Positions 1-4,914 of a stretch of DNA of 7,423 nt are shown piece by piece; position 1 is the stretch's first letter; the number at the start of each line of letters is the position of its first letter. Source of the DNA: JBOGEB01 sp050743125 (GTDB lineage Bacteria > Actinomycetota > Nitriliruptoria > Euzebyales > Egibacteraceae); NCBI GenBank assembly GCA_050743125.1, contig JBOGEB010000202.1, positions 1 through 7,423 of the forward strand, written 5' to 3'. Under the pieces are notes generated by a model that was given only the letters and a program-made list of their open reading frames with translations, was not told the origin of the DNA and ran no database searches. A program made the position numbers and the translations under genes.

Positions 1-810
1 CGGGTGGAGCGTCGTGACGAGCGCCTCCGCGCCCTCGAACACGACGCCGTCGGCGAGCAGCTCGAGCTGCTCGGCCAGCGCGGGCAGGCGTTTCGCCAGC
101 ATCCTCGCCGTGTCGGCGGTCTCAGCGTCCAGGACGAGCTCTCTGGCGGCGTCGACGGCGACGCGCTCGACCGGCTCCAGGCTCCGCTGATCCGCGGCCG
201 CGAACGTCCGGATCGAGTCGACGTCGTCACCCCAGAACTCGACCCGCACCGGATGGTCGGCCGCGGACGGGAAGACGTCGACCAGGCCACCGCGGACCGC
301 GAACTCGCCCCGCCGCTCGACGAGCGTCACGCGGGTGTAGCCGAGGGCGGCGAGCTGCTCGACGAGGCCCTCGAGGCTTCCCTCGTACGCGGCGTCCAGC
401 CGGATCGGCTCGCGCTCGGCAAGGCGCGGGTCCATCGGCTGGAGCAGCGCGCGCACCGGAGCGACGACCGCTTGGAGGTCTCCGGCTCGCAGCTGGTCCA
501 GGACCCGCAGCCGCTCCCCCACGGTCGCCGCCTGCGGCGACAGCCGCTCGTACGGCAGGGTCTCCCACGGCGGGAAGTTGGCGACCCCGCCGAGGAACGC
601 TCCCAGGTCGTCGGTCAACGCCTCGGCGTCCCGCTCCGTCGGCGTCACGACGAGCAGCGGCGCCGCATGCTCGGCCACCAGCGCGAGCGTGTACGCGCGC
701 ATGGCCGGCGCCACCTTGACCACGCCAGGCACGCCCAGGTCCGCGAGCACCTGACGGCCGGGCGCGAGCAGCGCCGCGAGCGGACCCGGGAAGGCAGACA
801 TGCGCTCCAT
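1..810 (-). CDS. mfd: Transcription-repair coupling factor Mfd, N-terminal part (runs off window)
   Basis: Mfd is the ATP-dependent translocase that removes RNA polymerase stalled at DNA lesions and recruits UvrA. Only the first 270 codons are present and the frame is open to the window edge. The visible part is the UvrB-like N-terminal module. It has the FPPWETLPYERLSP signature (about residues 79-92), then RGEFAVRGGLVDVFP (167-181), PVRVEFWGDDVDSIRTF (187-203) and the DQRSLEPV stretch, all typical of Mfd. The RNA polymerase-interacting and helicase domains lie outside the window. I chose the ATG at 810; an ATG three codons later (801) is an alternative, and neither has a strong ribosome binding site. 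The start is 60 nt after the upstream DedA-family gene stop and in the same frame, so co-transcription is likely. The identification is firm; only the exact start is uncertain. Confidence 0.93.
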   Translation of the reverse strand, partial: MERMSAFPGPLAALLAPGRQVLADLGVPGVVKVAPAMRAYTLALVAEHAAPLLVVTPTERDAEALTDDLGAFLGGVANFPPWETLPYERLSPQAATVGERLRVLDQLRAGDLQAVVAPVRALLQPMDPRLAEREPIRLDAAYEGSLEGLVEQLAALGYTRVTLVERRGEFAVRGGLVDVFPSAADHPVRVEFWGDDVDSIRTFAAADQRSLEPVERVAVDAARELVLDAETADTARMLAKRLPALAEQLELLADGVVFEGAEALVTTLHP

Positions 811-870
811 GCTCGCGCAGCCCCGAGCATGCGGCAAAGCGCAACGCCGCGCGGGCCACTCGCGTGTCAG

Positions 871-1500
871 CTAGTGCAACTCCTCGACGTTGGGGCGTGA
901 GGAGTCAGGACGGTGGGGCCTCCGGCTGGCCTTGAAGCGCTCGATGGCGACGGGCGCCAGGGACGCGGCCACGATGAGGCCGATCACCGGGAGCAGGTAG
1001 CGGTCGATCCCTGGGATGAACCGGCCCAGGACGTAGCCGAGTATCTGGACCCCGCAAGCCCACACCAGTCCACCGACGACGTTGAACGTCACGAACGTGC
1101 GGTAGGGCATCCGGCCTACCCCGGCCACGATGGGGGCGAAGGTCCGCACGACGGGCACGAACCGGGCCAGGACGATGGTCATCGCGCCGCGCCGGGCGAA
1201 GTAGGCGCGGGCGCGCTCGGCGTGCTCCCTGCGGAACAGGCGGGAGTCTGGACGGTTGAACAACGCTGGCCCCACTCGCCGGCCGAAGACGTACCCCACC
1301 TGGTCACCGGCGACCGCGGCGATGAAGCAGCCGATGAGGAGGACGGGCAGGCTGAGGTGACCTTGGGCAGCCAGCAGCCCAGCGGTGAACAGCAACGAGT
1401 CGCCGGGTAAGAAGAAGCCGATCAGCAAACCAGACTCGGCGAACACGATGACGAACACTCCGACGGTGCCGAAGACCTCGATGAGGTGGCGGGGATCCAT
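871..1500 (-). CDS. DedA / VTT-domain integral membrane protein
   Basis: A 209-residue polytopic membrane protein of the DedA (SNARE-associated, VTT) family. Members act in the cytoplasmic membrane, are linked to envelope homeostasis and proton-motive-force maintenance, and several have been linked to lipid scrambling or undecaprenyl-phosphate recycling. Seen here: hydrophobic segments at about residues 10-45, 50-75, 107-128, 135-158 and 168-186; the family core FAESGLLIGFFLPGDSLL (20-37) with acidic E22 and D34; GDQVGYVFGRRVG (65-77); and ARFVPVVRTFAPIVAG (112-127) with R113 and R119. The tail is basic and hydrophilic (190-209). The ATG at 1500 fits the family N-terminus, but the bases before it lack a clear Shine-Dalgarno sequence. 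It lies between pth and mfd, with a 176-nt gap upstream, so it may have its own promoter. The substrate cannot be read from sequence. Confidence 0.92.
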   Translation of the reverse strand: MDPRHLIEVFGTVGVFVIVFAESGLLIGFFLPGDSLLFTAGLLAAQGHLSLPVLLIGCFIAAVAGDQVGYVFGRRVGPALFNRPDSRLFRREHAERARAYFARRGAMTIVLARFVPVVRTFAPIVAGVGRMPYRTFVTFNVVGGLVWACGVQILGYVLGRFIPGIDRYLLPVIGLIVAASLAPVAIERFKASRRPHRPDSSRPNVEELH

Positions 1501-1634
1501 AGCGGGCAGGCTAGCGGTAACTGCCCGCTCGCGGGGGACGTCACGCAGGCACGCTCCTGGCGCTGATCAGGCGCCGCTGGACCTGCGGAGCTCGCAACCT
1601 CGACACGCCCGAGGTCGTCCGCCCTGCCCCACGC

Positions 1635-1657
1635 CGCTCCCGCCTGCATCGGGAGCG
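1635..1657 (-). other. 8-bp GC-rich hairpin between pth and the DedA-family gene
   Basis: CGCTCCCG (1635-1642) and CGGGAGCG (1650-1657) pair perfectly across a 7-nt loop, starting 19 nt after the pth stop. No U-run follows on the minus strand, so it is not a canonical intrinsic terminator. It could attenuate or protect the pth mRNA 3' end. A weaker 6-bp hairpin (1597-1602 with 1610-1615) follows. I see no other gene in the 176-nt gap. Confidence 0.4.
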
Positions 1658-1676
1658 CTCCCCGCGCCCCCTACGC

Positions 1677-2300
1677 TCACGATCGGTGATAGCGGTTCTG
1701 GGTGGCCTCCAGGCCCTGCTCGATGAGCATGAGGATCGCGTCGGTGGCCTCCTGGCACGTGACGTCGATCTGCTCGCGCTCCTTCGCGGAGAAGCGGCGG
1801 AGGACGAAGTCGGCGGGATCCTGGCGGCCGGGCGGGCGGCCCACGCCGATCCGGACCCGGTAGAAGTCCGGGCTGCCGAGGGCGCGTTGGACGTCCCTCA
1901 GGCCGTTGTGCCCGGCGGTGCCGCCGCCGCGCTTCAGGCGCAGCGCCGCGAGCGGCAGGTCGATCTCGTCGTGGACGACGACGAGCCGATCCCCGGAGAC
2001 CTTGTAGAACGCGGTCAGCCGTTGCACGGGCCCGCCCGAGTTGTTCATGTACCCGAACGGGATCGCGAGCGACAAGGGCAGCCCGCCGGGCCGATCGAAG
2101 GTGTCCGCGACCTGTGCCGAGGCCTTGTGCGCCTTGAACGACGTCCCCAGCCGCCCCGCGAGCATCCGCACGACGTCCGCGCCGACGTTGTGGCGCGTGC
2201 CGGCATACTCCGCCTCGGGGTTGCCCAGGCCCACGACGAGCCAGCGGTCCGCGGCCACTTGCGCTGACCCGCGGCGGGACAGCCGGTCGAGAAGCCGCAC
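1677..2300 (-). CDS. pth: Peptidyl-tRNA hydrolase
   Basis: Pth cleaves the ester bond of peptidyl-tRNAs released prematurely from ribosomes and so recycles the tRNA in the cytoplasm. The 207-residue product carries the bacterial Pth signatures: VVGLGNPEAEYAGTRHNVG (22-40) with the catalytic His at 37, PFGYMNNSG (81-89) with tRNA-binding Asn86, VVVHDEIDLP (107-116) with Asp111, and GGGTAGHNGLRDV (125-137) with Asn132. These match E. coli H20, N68, D93 and N114. The GTG start at 2300 lies 3 nt after the rplY stop, with a GAGG sequence 7 nt before it inside the end of rplY. That arrangement argues for translational coupling in an rplY-pth operon. The first 17 residues extend beyond the usual family start. 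A GTG at 2258 is a shorter alternative but has a poorer ribosome binding site. Confidence 0.97.
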   Translation of the reverse strand: MRLLDRLSRRGSAQVAADRWLVVGLGNPEAEYAGTRHNVGADVVRMLAGRLGTSFKAHKASAQVADTFDRPGGLPLSLAIPFGYMNNSGGPVQRLTAFYKVSGDRLVVVHDEIDLPLAALRLKRGGGTAGHNGLRDVQRALGSPDFYRVRIGVGRPPGRQDPADFVLRRFSAKEREQIDVTCQEATDAILMLIEQGLEATQNRYHRS

Positions 2301-2303
2301 GCG

Positions 2304-2933
2304 CTAGGCCTCGGCCGCCTCGGCCGCCTCGGCCTCCTCGGCCGCGGCGACGACCTCTTCCTCCTCGCTCAGCGCCACCGTGGGTGCGAGGACACTCACG
2401 ACGGGCCGCTCGGGGTCGTCGAGCAGCTCGACCCCCGCGGGAAGCTCCAGGTCACCGAGCCGGCGCACGTCGCCGACCCCCAGATCGGCGATGTGCGCGA
2501 CGATCTGCTCCGGCACCTCAAGCGGAAGCACGCTGATGCGCACGGCGTACAGCTCTTGGCTCACGACACCCCCAGCCTCGGCGCCGACGGCCTCTCCCTC
2601 CAGCGCGATCGGGACATCGACGTCCACCTTCACGTCCTGCTGCACGGCGACGAAGTCGACGTGGAGGATGTCGCGCCGCACGGGGTGGCGCTGGATCTGG
2701 CGGGCAAGCACGAGCTGGGACCGCCCGTCAAGGCCGAGCGAGATGACGGCGTTCGTCCCAGCTCCGGTGTGGAGGACGTGGTAGAGCTCCAGGGCGTCGA
2801 CCGACACCGGCGTCGACTCCAGCCCAGCGCCGTAGGCCACGGCAGGCACCCGTCCAGCGCGCCGCATCCTGCGCGCCTCACTTGTCCCGCCACTGCGGCG
2901 AACCCGCGCAGCGAGCGCTATCTGCTTGGCCAT
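2304..2933 (-). CDS. rplY: 50S ribosomal protein L25, CTC/TL5 form
   Basis: A 5S rRNA-binding protein of the large subunit, in the two-domain CTC/TL5 form. The L25 domain covers about residues 4-95, with GRVPAVAYG (27-35) and HPVRRDILHVDF (83-94). The C-terminal TL5 domain spans about 98-185, with VPIALEGEAVGAEAGGVVSQ (107-126) and LPAGVELLDDPERPVVSV (164-181). The last 20 or so residues are a low-complexity Ala/Glu tail, encoded by repeated GCC/GAG codons (about 2307-2365), which is common in actinobacterial CTC proteins. The ATG at 2933 has GGGAG 9 nt upstream (2943-2947). pth follows after 3 nt. In some bacteria ctc is a general-stress gene; no recognisable stress-sigma promoter was found here. 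Confidence 0.97.
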   Translation of the reverse strand: MAKQIALAARVRRSGGTSEARRMRRAGRVPAVAYGAGLESTPVSVDALELYHVLHTGAGTNAVISLGLDGRSQLVLARQIQRHPVRRDILHVDFVAVQQDVKVDVDVPIALEGEAVGAEAGGVVSQELYAVRISVLPLEVPEQIVAHIADLGVGDVRRLGDLELPAGVELLDDPERPVVSVLAPTVALSEEEEVVAAAEEAEAAEAAEA

Positions 2934-3024
2934 GCCGAACCACTCCCAGTGACAGCTTCCAGTACCAGGGATACAAGGGCTGCGCAGGCATCACGACACA
3001 CCATGCGCGGGACGTTGATCGTAC

Positions 3025-3045
3025 CGTAGCGCGAAGAGCGCTACG
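3025..3045 (-). other. Perfect 8-bp hairpin in the rplY leader region
   Basis: CGTAGCGC (3025-3032) pairs with GCGCTACG (3038-3045) around a 5-nt loop. It lies about 92 nt before the rplY start and overlaps the stop codon of the doubtful ORF 3041-3229. There is no T-run on either side, so it is not a typical intrinsic terminator. It could be a leader element of rplY, a 3' mRNA structure of the upstream transcript, or a protein-binding palindrome. The right arm also belongs to a direct repeat shared with 4787-4806. Confidence 0.45.
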
Positions 3046-3229
3046 ACCGCAGCGCGGGACTGCCCGGCGCACGTGGAGCCGGTAGGACGCGGCGGCCTGG
3101 TCGCGGGTGCTTCCTCGGCAGTGACCACGACGCGCGCAACCCGTCCCGCGGATCGCCGACGAAGCTCACCCGCCATGCGAGGTCGCACCGCGCGCAAGGC
3201 GCGTCCTGGGTATTGATTCCGCCTTTCAC
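3041..3229 (-). CDS. Doubtful small ORF, 62 codons, hypothetical
   Basis: An open frame starting with GTG at 3229 and ending with TAG inside the hairpin at 3025-3045. The product has one CxxC motif (C12, C15) in a QDAPCARCDLAWRVSF stretch and ends in a Pro/Arg-rich low-complexity tail. I do not recognise a family. Against it: there is no clear ribosome binding site, and the GC-rich stem at 3234-3275 sits just upstream of the start. GC at third codon positions is about 77% by my count, a value also compatible with chance in GC-rich DNA. In favour: the first 40 codons use mostly common GC-ending codons, and the ORF is on the same strand as its neighbours. It could also be a decayed gene remnant. 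Confidence 0.22.
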   Translation of the reverse strand: MKGGINTQDAPCARCDLAWRVSFVGDPRDGLRASWSLPRKHPRPGRRVLPAPRAPGSPALRS

Positions 3230-3233
3230 GGCA

Positions 3234-3281
3234 GGCCCCGCCCGCTCGAGACTTCCAGGTCACGCGGACGGGGCCATTTTT
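3234..3281 (+). terminator. Intrinsic-terminator-like stem with T-run, plus strand
   Basis: GGCCCCG (3234-3240) pairs with CGGGGCC (3269-3275). After one C/A mismatch the stem continues with CCGC (3242-3245) and GCGG (3264-3267), giving 11 pairs in 12 positions around an 18-nt loop. ATTTTT follows at 3276-3281 on the plus strand, the layout of a Rho-independent terminator reading left to right. No plus-strand gene lies upstream. On the minus strand the stem has no downstream T-run but could still stabilise the 3' end of the HTH-regulator transcript. Confidence 0.45.
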
Positions 3282-3291
3282 GGCACCCAGG

Positions 3292-3325
3292 ATAGTCTCA
3301 TACGAGACTAGGCTCAGTCAAGACT
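3292..3325. repeat. Left flanking inverted repeat / operator-like palindrome of the cassette
   Basis: The core, 3293-3310, is a perfect 7-bp inverted repeat, TAGTCTC and GAGACTA separated by ATAC. A third half-site AGACT lies at 3321-3325, 16 nt from the preceding AGACT. The whole 34-nt segment matches the reverse complement of 4724-4757 at 26 of 34 positions, including 11 consecutive identical bases (GAGACTAGGCT). It overlaps the stop codon and last codons of the HTH-regulator gene. It could be a binding site for that regulator or a boundary repeat of the cassette. Confidence 0.6.
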
Positions 3326-4178
3326 CATCGAGGTCGCGGAGCTGCCCGGCAAGCCGCTCCACCAGGGCTCGCGCTTGGGCGCCGAAGAGCGCAGCCTGCT
3401 CCAAGCTGCCGAACAGTTGGCGGTACACCGCGACGTCACGAGGGTCCCGCAGCACCGACTCCGCGTGGTACGTCTCCACCGTCACGACGGCCTCGGCGTC
3501 GGCGTCGTACAGCCCGAACCCGTTCAGGTACAGCACCGGGGCTTGGGCGTCGAGCGGGATCACTCCGATCTGCGGCGCGCCGGAGCGCATCAGGGACGCG
3601 ATGCGATCCAACTGGGCAGCCTGCACCGCAGCTGATCCCGGCCGCCACCGCAGGGCGCTCTCGGCCAGCACCACCCGGATCCGCTTGGAGGCGTCGAACA
3701 GGACCGCTTGCCGCTGCATCCGCGCGGCGACCGCCGCGGCGACGTCACGCTGCCCGGTGCAGGCGACGAGGCCGAACACCTCGGCCGCGTACTCCGGGAC
3801 CTGCAGAAGGCCGGGGACCATGTCCGGGTTCCACAGGTCGATCGTCGTCGCGGTCGCCTCGAGCTCGCGGACCTGCTCCTGCTTGTGCCGCAGCCCGTAG
3901 CGCAGCACACGGCGCAGCGCGGTGGTCTCGGAGAGCATGCCGCCGAGCAGATCGAGCAGCTCGCCGTGGACCTCCTCGCTGGCGGCGGTGGCGGCGGCCC
4001 AGGCTTGGAGGTCGTCGAGATCAGGGATGGTCCGCCCGGTCTCGATCTTGCTGACCTTGGACTGCGTCCAGCCGAGCTGCTCCCCGAGCTGATGGCCGGA
4101 CAGGCCGGCGGCCCGGCGGAGGTCACGAAGCCTGGCGACGAGCTGCCGGTGCGACGAGCTGAGATCTCCCTCAGGCAT
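3318..4178 (-). CDS. XRE-type HTH regulator with DUF5753 domain (Scr1-like antitoxin-type regulator)
   Basis: A 286-residue cytoplasmic DNA-binding protein of the actinobacterial HTH-DUF5753 class, often named Scr1-family toxin-antitoxin-like regulators. Residues about 13-65 form the helix-turn-helix: LRDLRRAAGLSGHQLGEQLG (17-36), then WTQSKVSKIETGRTIPDLDDL. The DUF5753 region covers about 105-280, with MVPGLLQVPEYAAEVFGL (120-137), RMQRQAVLF (153-161), VLAESALRW (170-178), IGVIPLD (204-210), FGLYDAD (221-227), VETYHAESVLRDPRDVAVY (234-252) and a final helix with AALFGAQAR (262-270). The ATG at 4178 overlaps the end of the DUF6879 gene by 8 nt (ATGCCTGA), with GGAGG 3 nt before it, so translation is probably coupled. 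The usual small DUF397 partner is absent and DUF6879 takes that place. Palindromes at both ends of the pair suggest autoregulation (inference). DNA target and ligand are unknown. Confidence 0.94.
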   Translation of the reverse strand: MPEGDLSSSHRQLVARLRDLRRAAGLSGHQLGEQLGWTQSKVSKIETGRTIPDLDDLQAWAAATAASEEVHGELLDLLGGMLSETTALRRVLRYGLRHKQEQVRELEATATTIDLWNPDMVPGLLQVPEYAAEVFGLVACTGQRDVAAAVAARMQRQAVLFDASKRIRVVLAESALRWRPGSAAVQAAQLDRIASLMRSGAPQIGVIPLDAQAPVLYLNGFGLYDADAEAVVTVETYHAESVLRDPRDVAVYRQLFGSLEQAALFGAQARALVERLAGQLRDLDES

Positions 4179-4707
4179 CAGCCTCCGCGACGTATGCCTG
4201 CAGGGGTACCGCGTGCGCGAGCGCGAGATCGCGGCGGCGCAGGTACTCGCCCAGGTCAGGGTCGGTGGCGCGTTCGGCGCCCAGGTAGCGGCCGTCAGGG
4301 TCGTAGCGCATGAGGATCAGGTCGCGCTCGTCGAACAGCCAGAAGTCCTCGCGCAGCGCCTCGAGGTCAAAGTGCCACTGCCGGTCGGCGATAAAGACGT
4401 CCTCACCCGCGGCGACGTTGGCCTGGTACGAGTCGAGCTCGTAGCGCAGGTAGTCGGACAGCGGCCGGTCGACGATATGGACCCGATAGGTGCGCTTGCC
4501 GGCAGCAGCGTTGTCGGCGACCTGGCGGAGCCACAGGGTGGTCTCGGGGTTTCGGGGAGGCAGCGGGTCGCCGCGGAGGAACGTTTCGAACTGTTCGTCC
4601 AACCCGGGCACGCGATAGATCTGCAGCGTCTCCAGACGGAACGCGGTGCGCTCGAACGTCGTGAACAGCTCGTTGAGCTCCGCGCCGGTGAGCGTCGTCA
4701 GCCTCAC
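4171..4707 (-). CDS. DUF6879 family protein
   Basis: A 178-residue soluble protein of the actinobacterial DUF6879 family, which has no established biochemical function and is commonly encoded next to HTH-DUF5753 regulators, as here. Family traits seen: an N-terminal LFTTFERTAFRLETLQIY segment (14-31), a basic stretch GKRTYRVHIVDRPLSDYLRYEL (70-91), the AGEDVFI segment (100-106), DFWLFDERDLILMRYDPDG (121-139) and a C-terminal helix rich in Arg and Ala (154-168). There is no signal peptide or membrane segment. The GTG start at 4707 is supported by a strong AGGAGG at 4714-4719. It is the first gene of the two-gene cassette, and its stop lies inside the start region of the regulator gene. Partner, effector or toxin-like roles are all possible; none can be chosen from sequence. 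Confidence 0.91.
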   Translation of the reverse strand: MRLTTLTGAELNELFTTFERTAFRLETLQIYRVPGLDEQFETFLRGDPLPPRNPETTLWLRQVADNAAAGKRTYRVHIVDRPLSDYLRYELDSYQANVAAGEDVFIADRQWHFDLEALREDFWLFDERDLILMRYDPDGRYLGAERATDPDLGEYLRRRDLALAHAVPLQAYVAEADA

Positions 4708-4713
4708 CGTCTG

Positions 4714-4719
4714 CCTCCT
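4714..4719 (-). promoter_or_regulatory. Strong ribosome binding site of the DUF6879 gene
   Basis: The minus strand reads AGGAGG, 6 nt before the GTG at 4707. It is the best Shine-Dalgarno sequence in the window and fixes this start. Confidence 0.8.
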
Positions 4720-4723
4720 GTCC

Positions 4724-4757
4724 AGTCTGCTCTTAGCCTAGTCTCAAATTAGACTCT
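4724..4757. repeat. Right flanking inverted repeat / operator-like palindrome of the cassette
   Basis: Reverse-complement partner of 3292-3325 (26 of 34 identical). The core at 4739-4756 is an imperfect palindrome, TAGTCTC AAAT TAGACTC; against the left core it matches at 14 of 18 positions in the same orientation. A third half-site AGTCT lies at 4724-4728. It sits 17-50 nt upstream of the DUF6879 start, where a promoter would be. A repressor bound here would control the cassette. Confidence 0.6.
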
Positions 4758-4768
4758 TAACCCGTCAA
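4739..4768 (-). promoter_or_regulatory. Candidate promoter/operator of the DUF6879-HTH cassette
   Basis: On the minus strand TTGACG (4768-4763) is a good -35-like hexamer. The expected -10 position, 17-18 nt downstream, falls inside the palindrome, where GAGACT or AGACTA would serve and both are poor matches. A second pairing is TTATCC with TAATTT at 17-nt spacing. The overlap of palindrome and -10 region is the layout of an autorepressed promoter. The exact hexamers are uncertain. Confidence 0.35.
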
Positions 4769-4823
4769 GGATAAGGCGCGCGGGGTGAGGAGCGCTACGA
4801 GCACAGGAGTGGGGCTGGCTCGG

Positions 4824-4891
4824 AAAAGGTCGGGCCGGCCTCGGCCGCAGGGCTAAAAGGTAGTCGCCCGGAGGTCGAGGCCGGCCCGACC
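4824..4891 (-). terminator. Strong intrinsic terminator downstream of prs
   Basis: A perfect 16-bp inverted repeat (4828-4843 with 4876-4891) encloses a 32-nt loop that can itself form a short GGGC/GCCC stem. On the minus strand TTTT follows the stem at once (4827-4824). It starts 23 nt after the prs stop, so it ends the glmU-prs transcript and separates it from the cassette downstream. Confidence 0.85.
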
Positions 4892-4914
4892 CCAACACGA
4901 GAGGACCCGCGGTT

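Larger units (their letters stand above)
2934..3317. other. 384-nt region without a confident gene, upstream of rplY
   Basis: This stretch separates the regulatory cassette from rplY. It contains a perfect 8-bp hairpin (3025-3045), a doubtful 62-codon minus-strand ORF (3041-3229), a plus-strand terminator-like stem with a T-run (3234-3281), an 8-bp outer inverted repeat (3204-3211 with 3285-3292) and the left palindrome of the cassette (3293-3310). It must also hold the rplY promoter unless rplY is read through from the cassette. A TACGAT -10-like hexamer (minus strand, 3023-3018) is the best candidate I see, but no good -35 accompanies it. No tRNA or recognisable RNase P, SRP or tmRNA motif is present. 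Confidence 0.6.

Noticed and set aside
227..859. Minus-strand frame of 210 codons over the mfd region
   Set aside because: It is out of frame with the mfd reading, which gives conserved residues throughout; this one is Ala/Arg/Gly-rich filler.
4..900. Long plus-strand open frame of 298 codons
   Set aside because: It is antisense to mfd, whose minus-strand frame carries clear Mfd motifs. The plus-strand product is Arg/Glu-rich with no family features, as expected of a shadow frame in GC-rich DNA.
2307..2365. Tandem repeat of GCCTCGGCC-type units
   Set aside because: It encodes the Ala/Glu-rich tail of the L25/CTC protein and is explained by coding sequence, not by an independent repeat element.
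3292..4757. Insertion sequence flanked by the inverted repeats
   Set aside because: Neither gene inside resembles a transposase or recombinase, and no short target duplication directly abuts the repeats. A mobile origin remains a hypothesis only.
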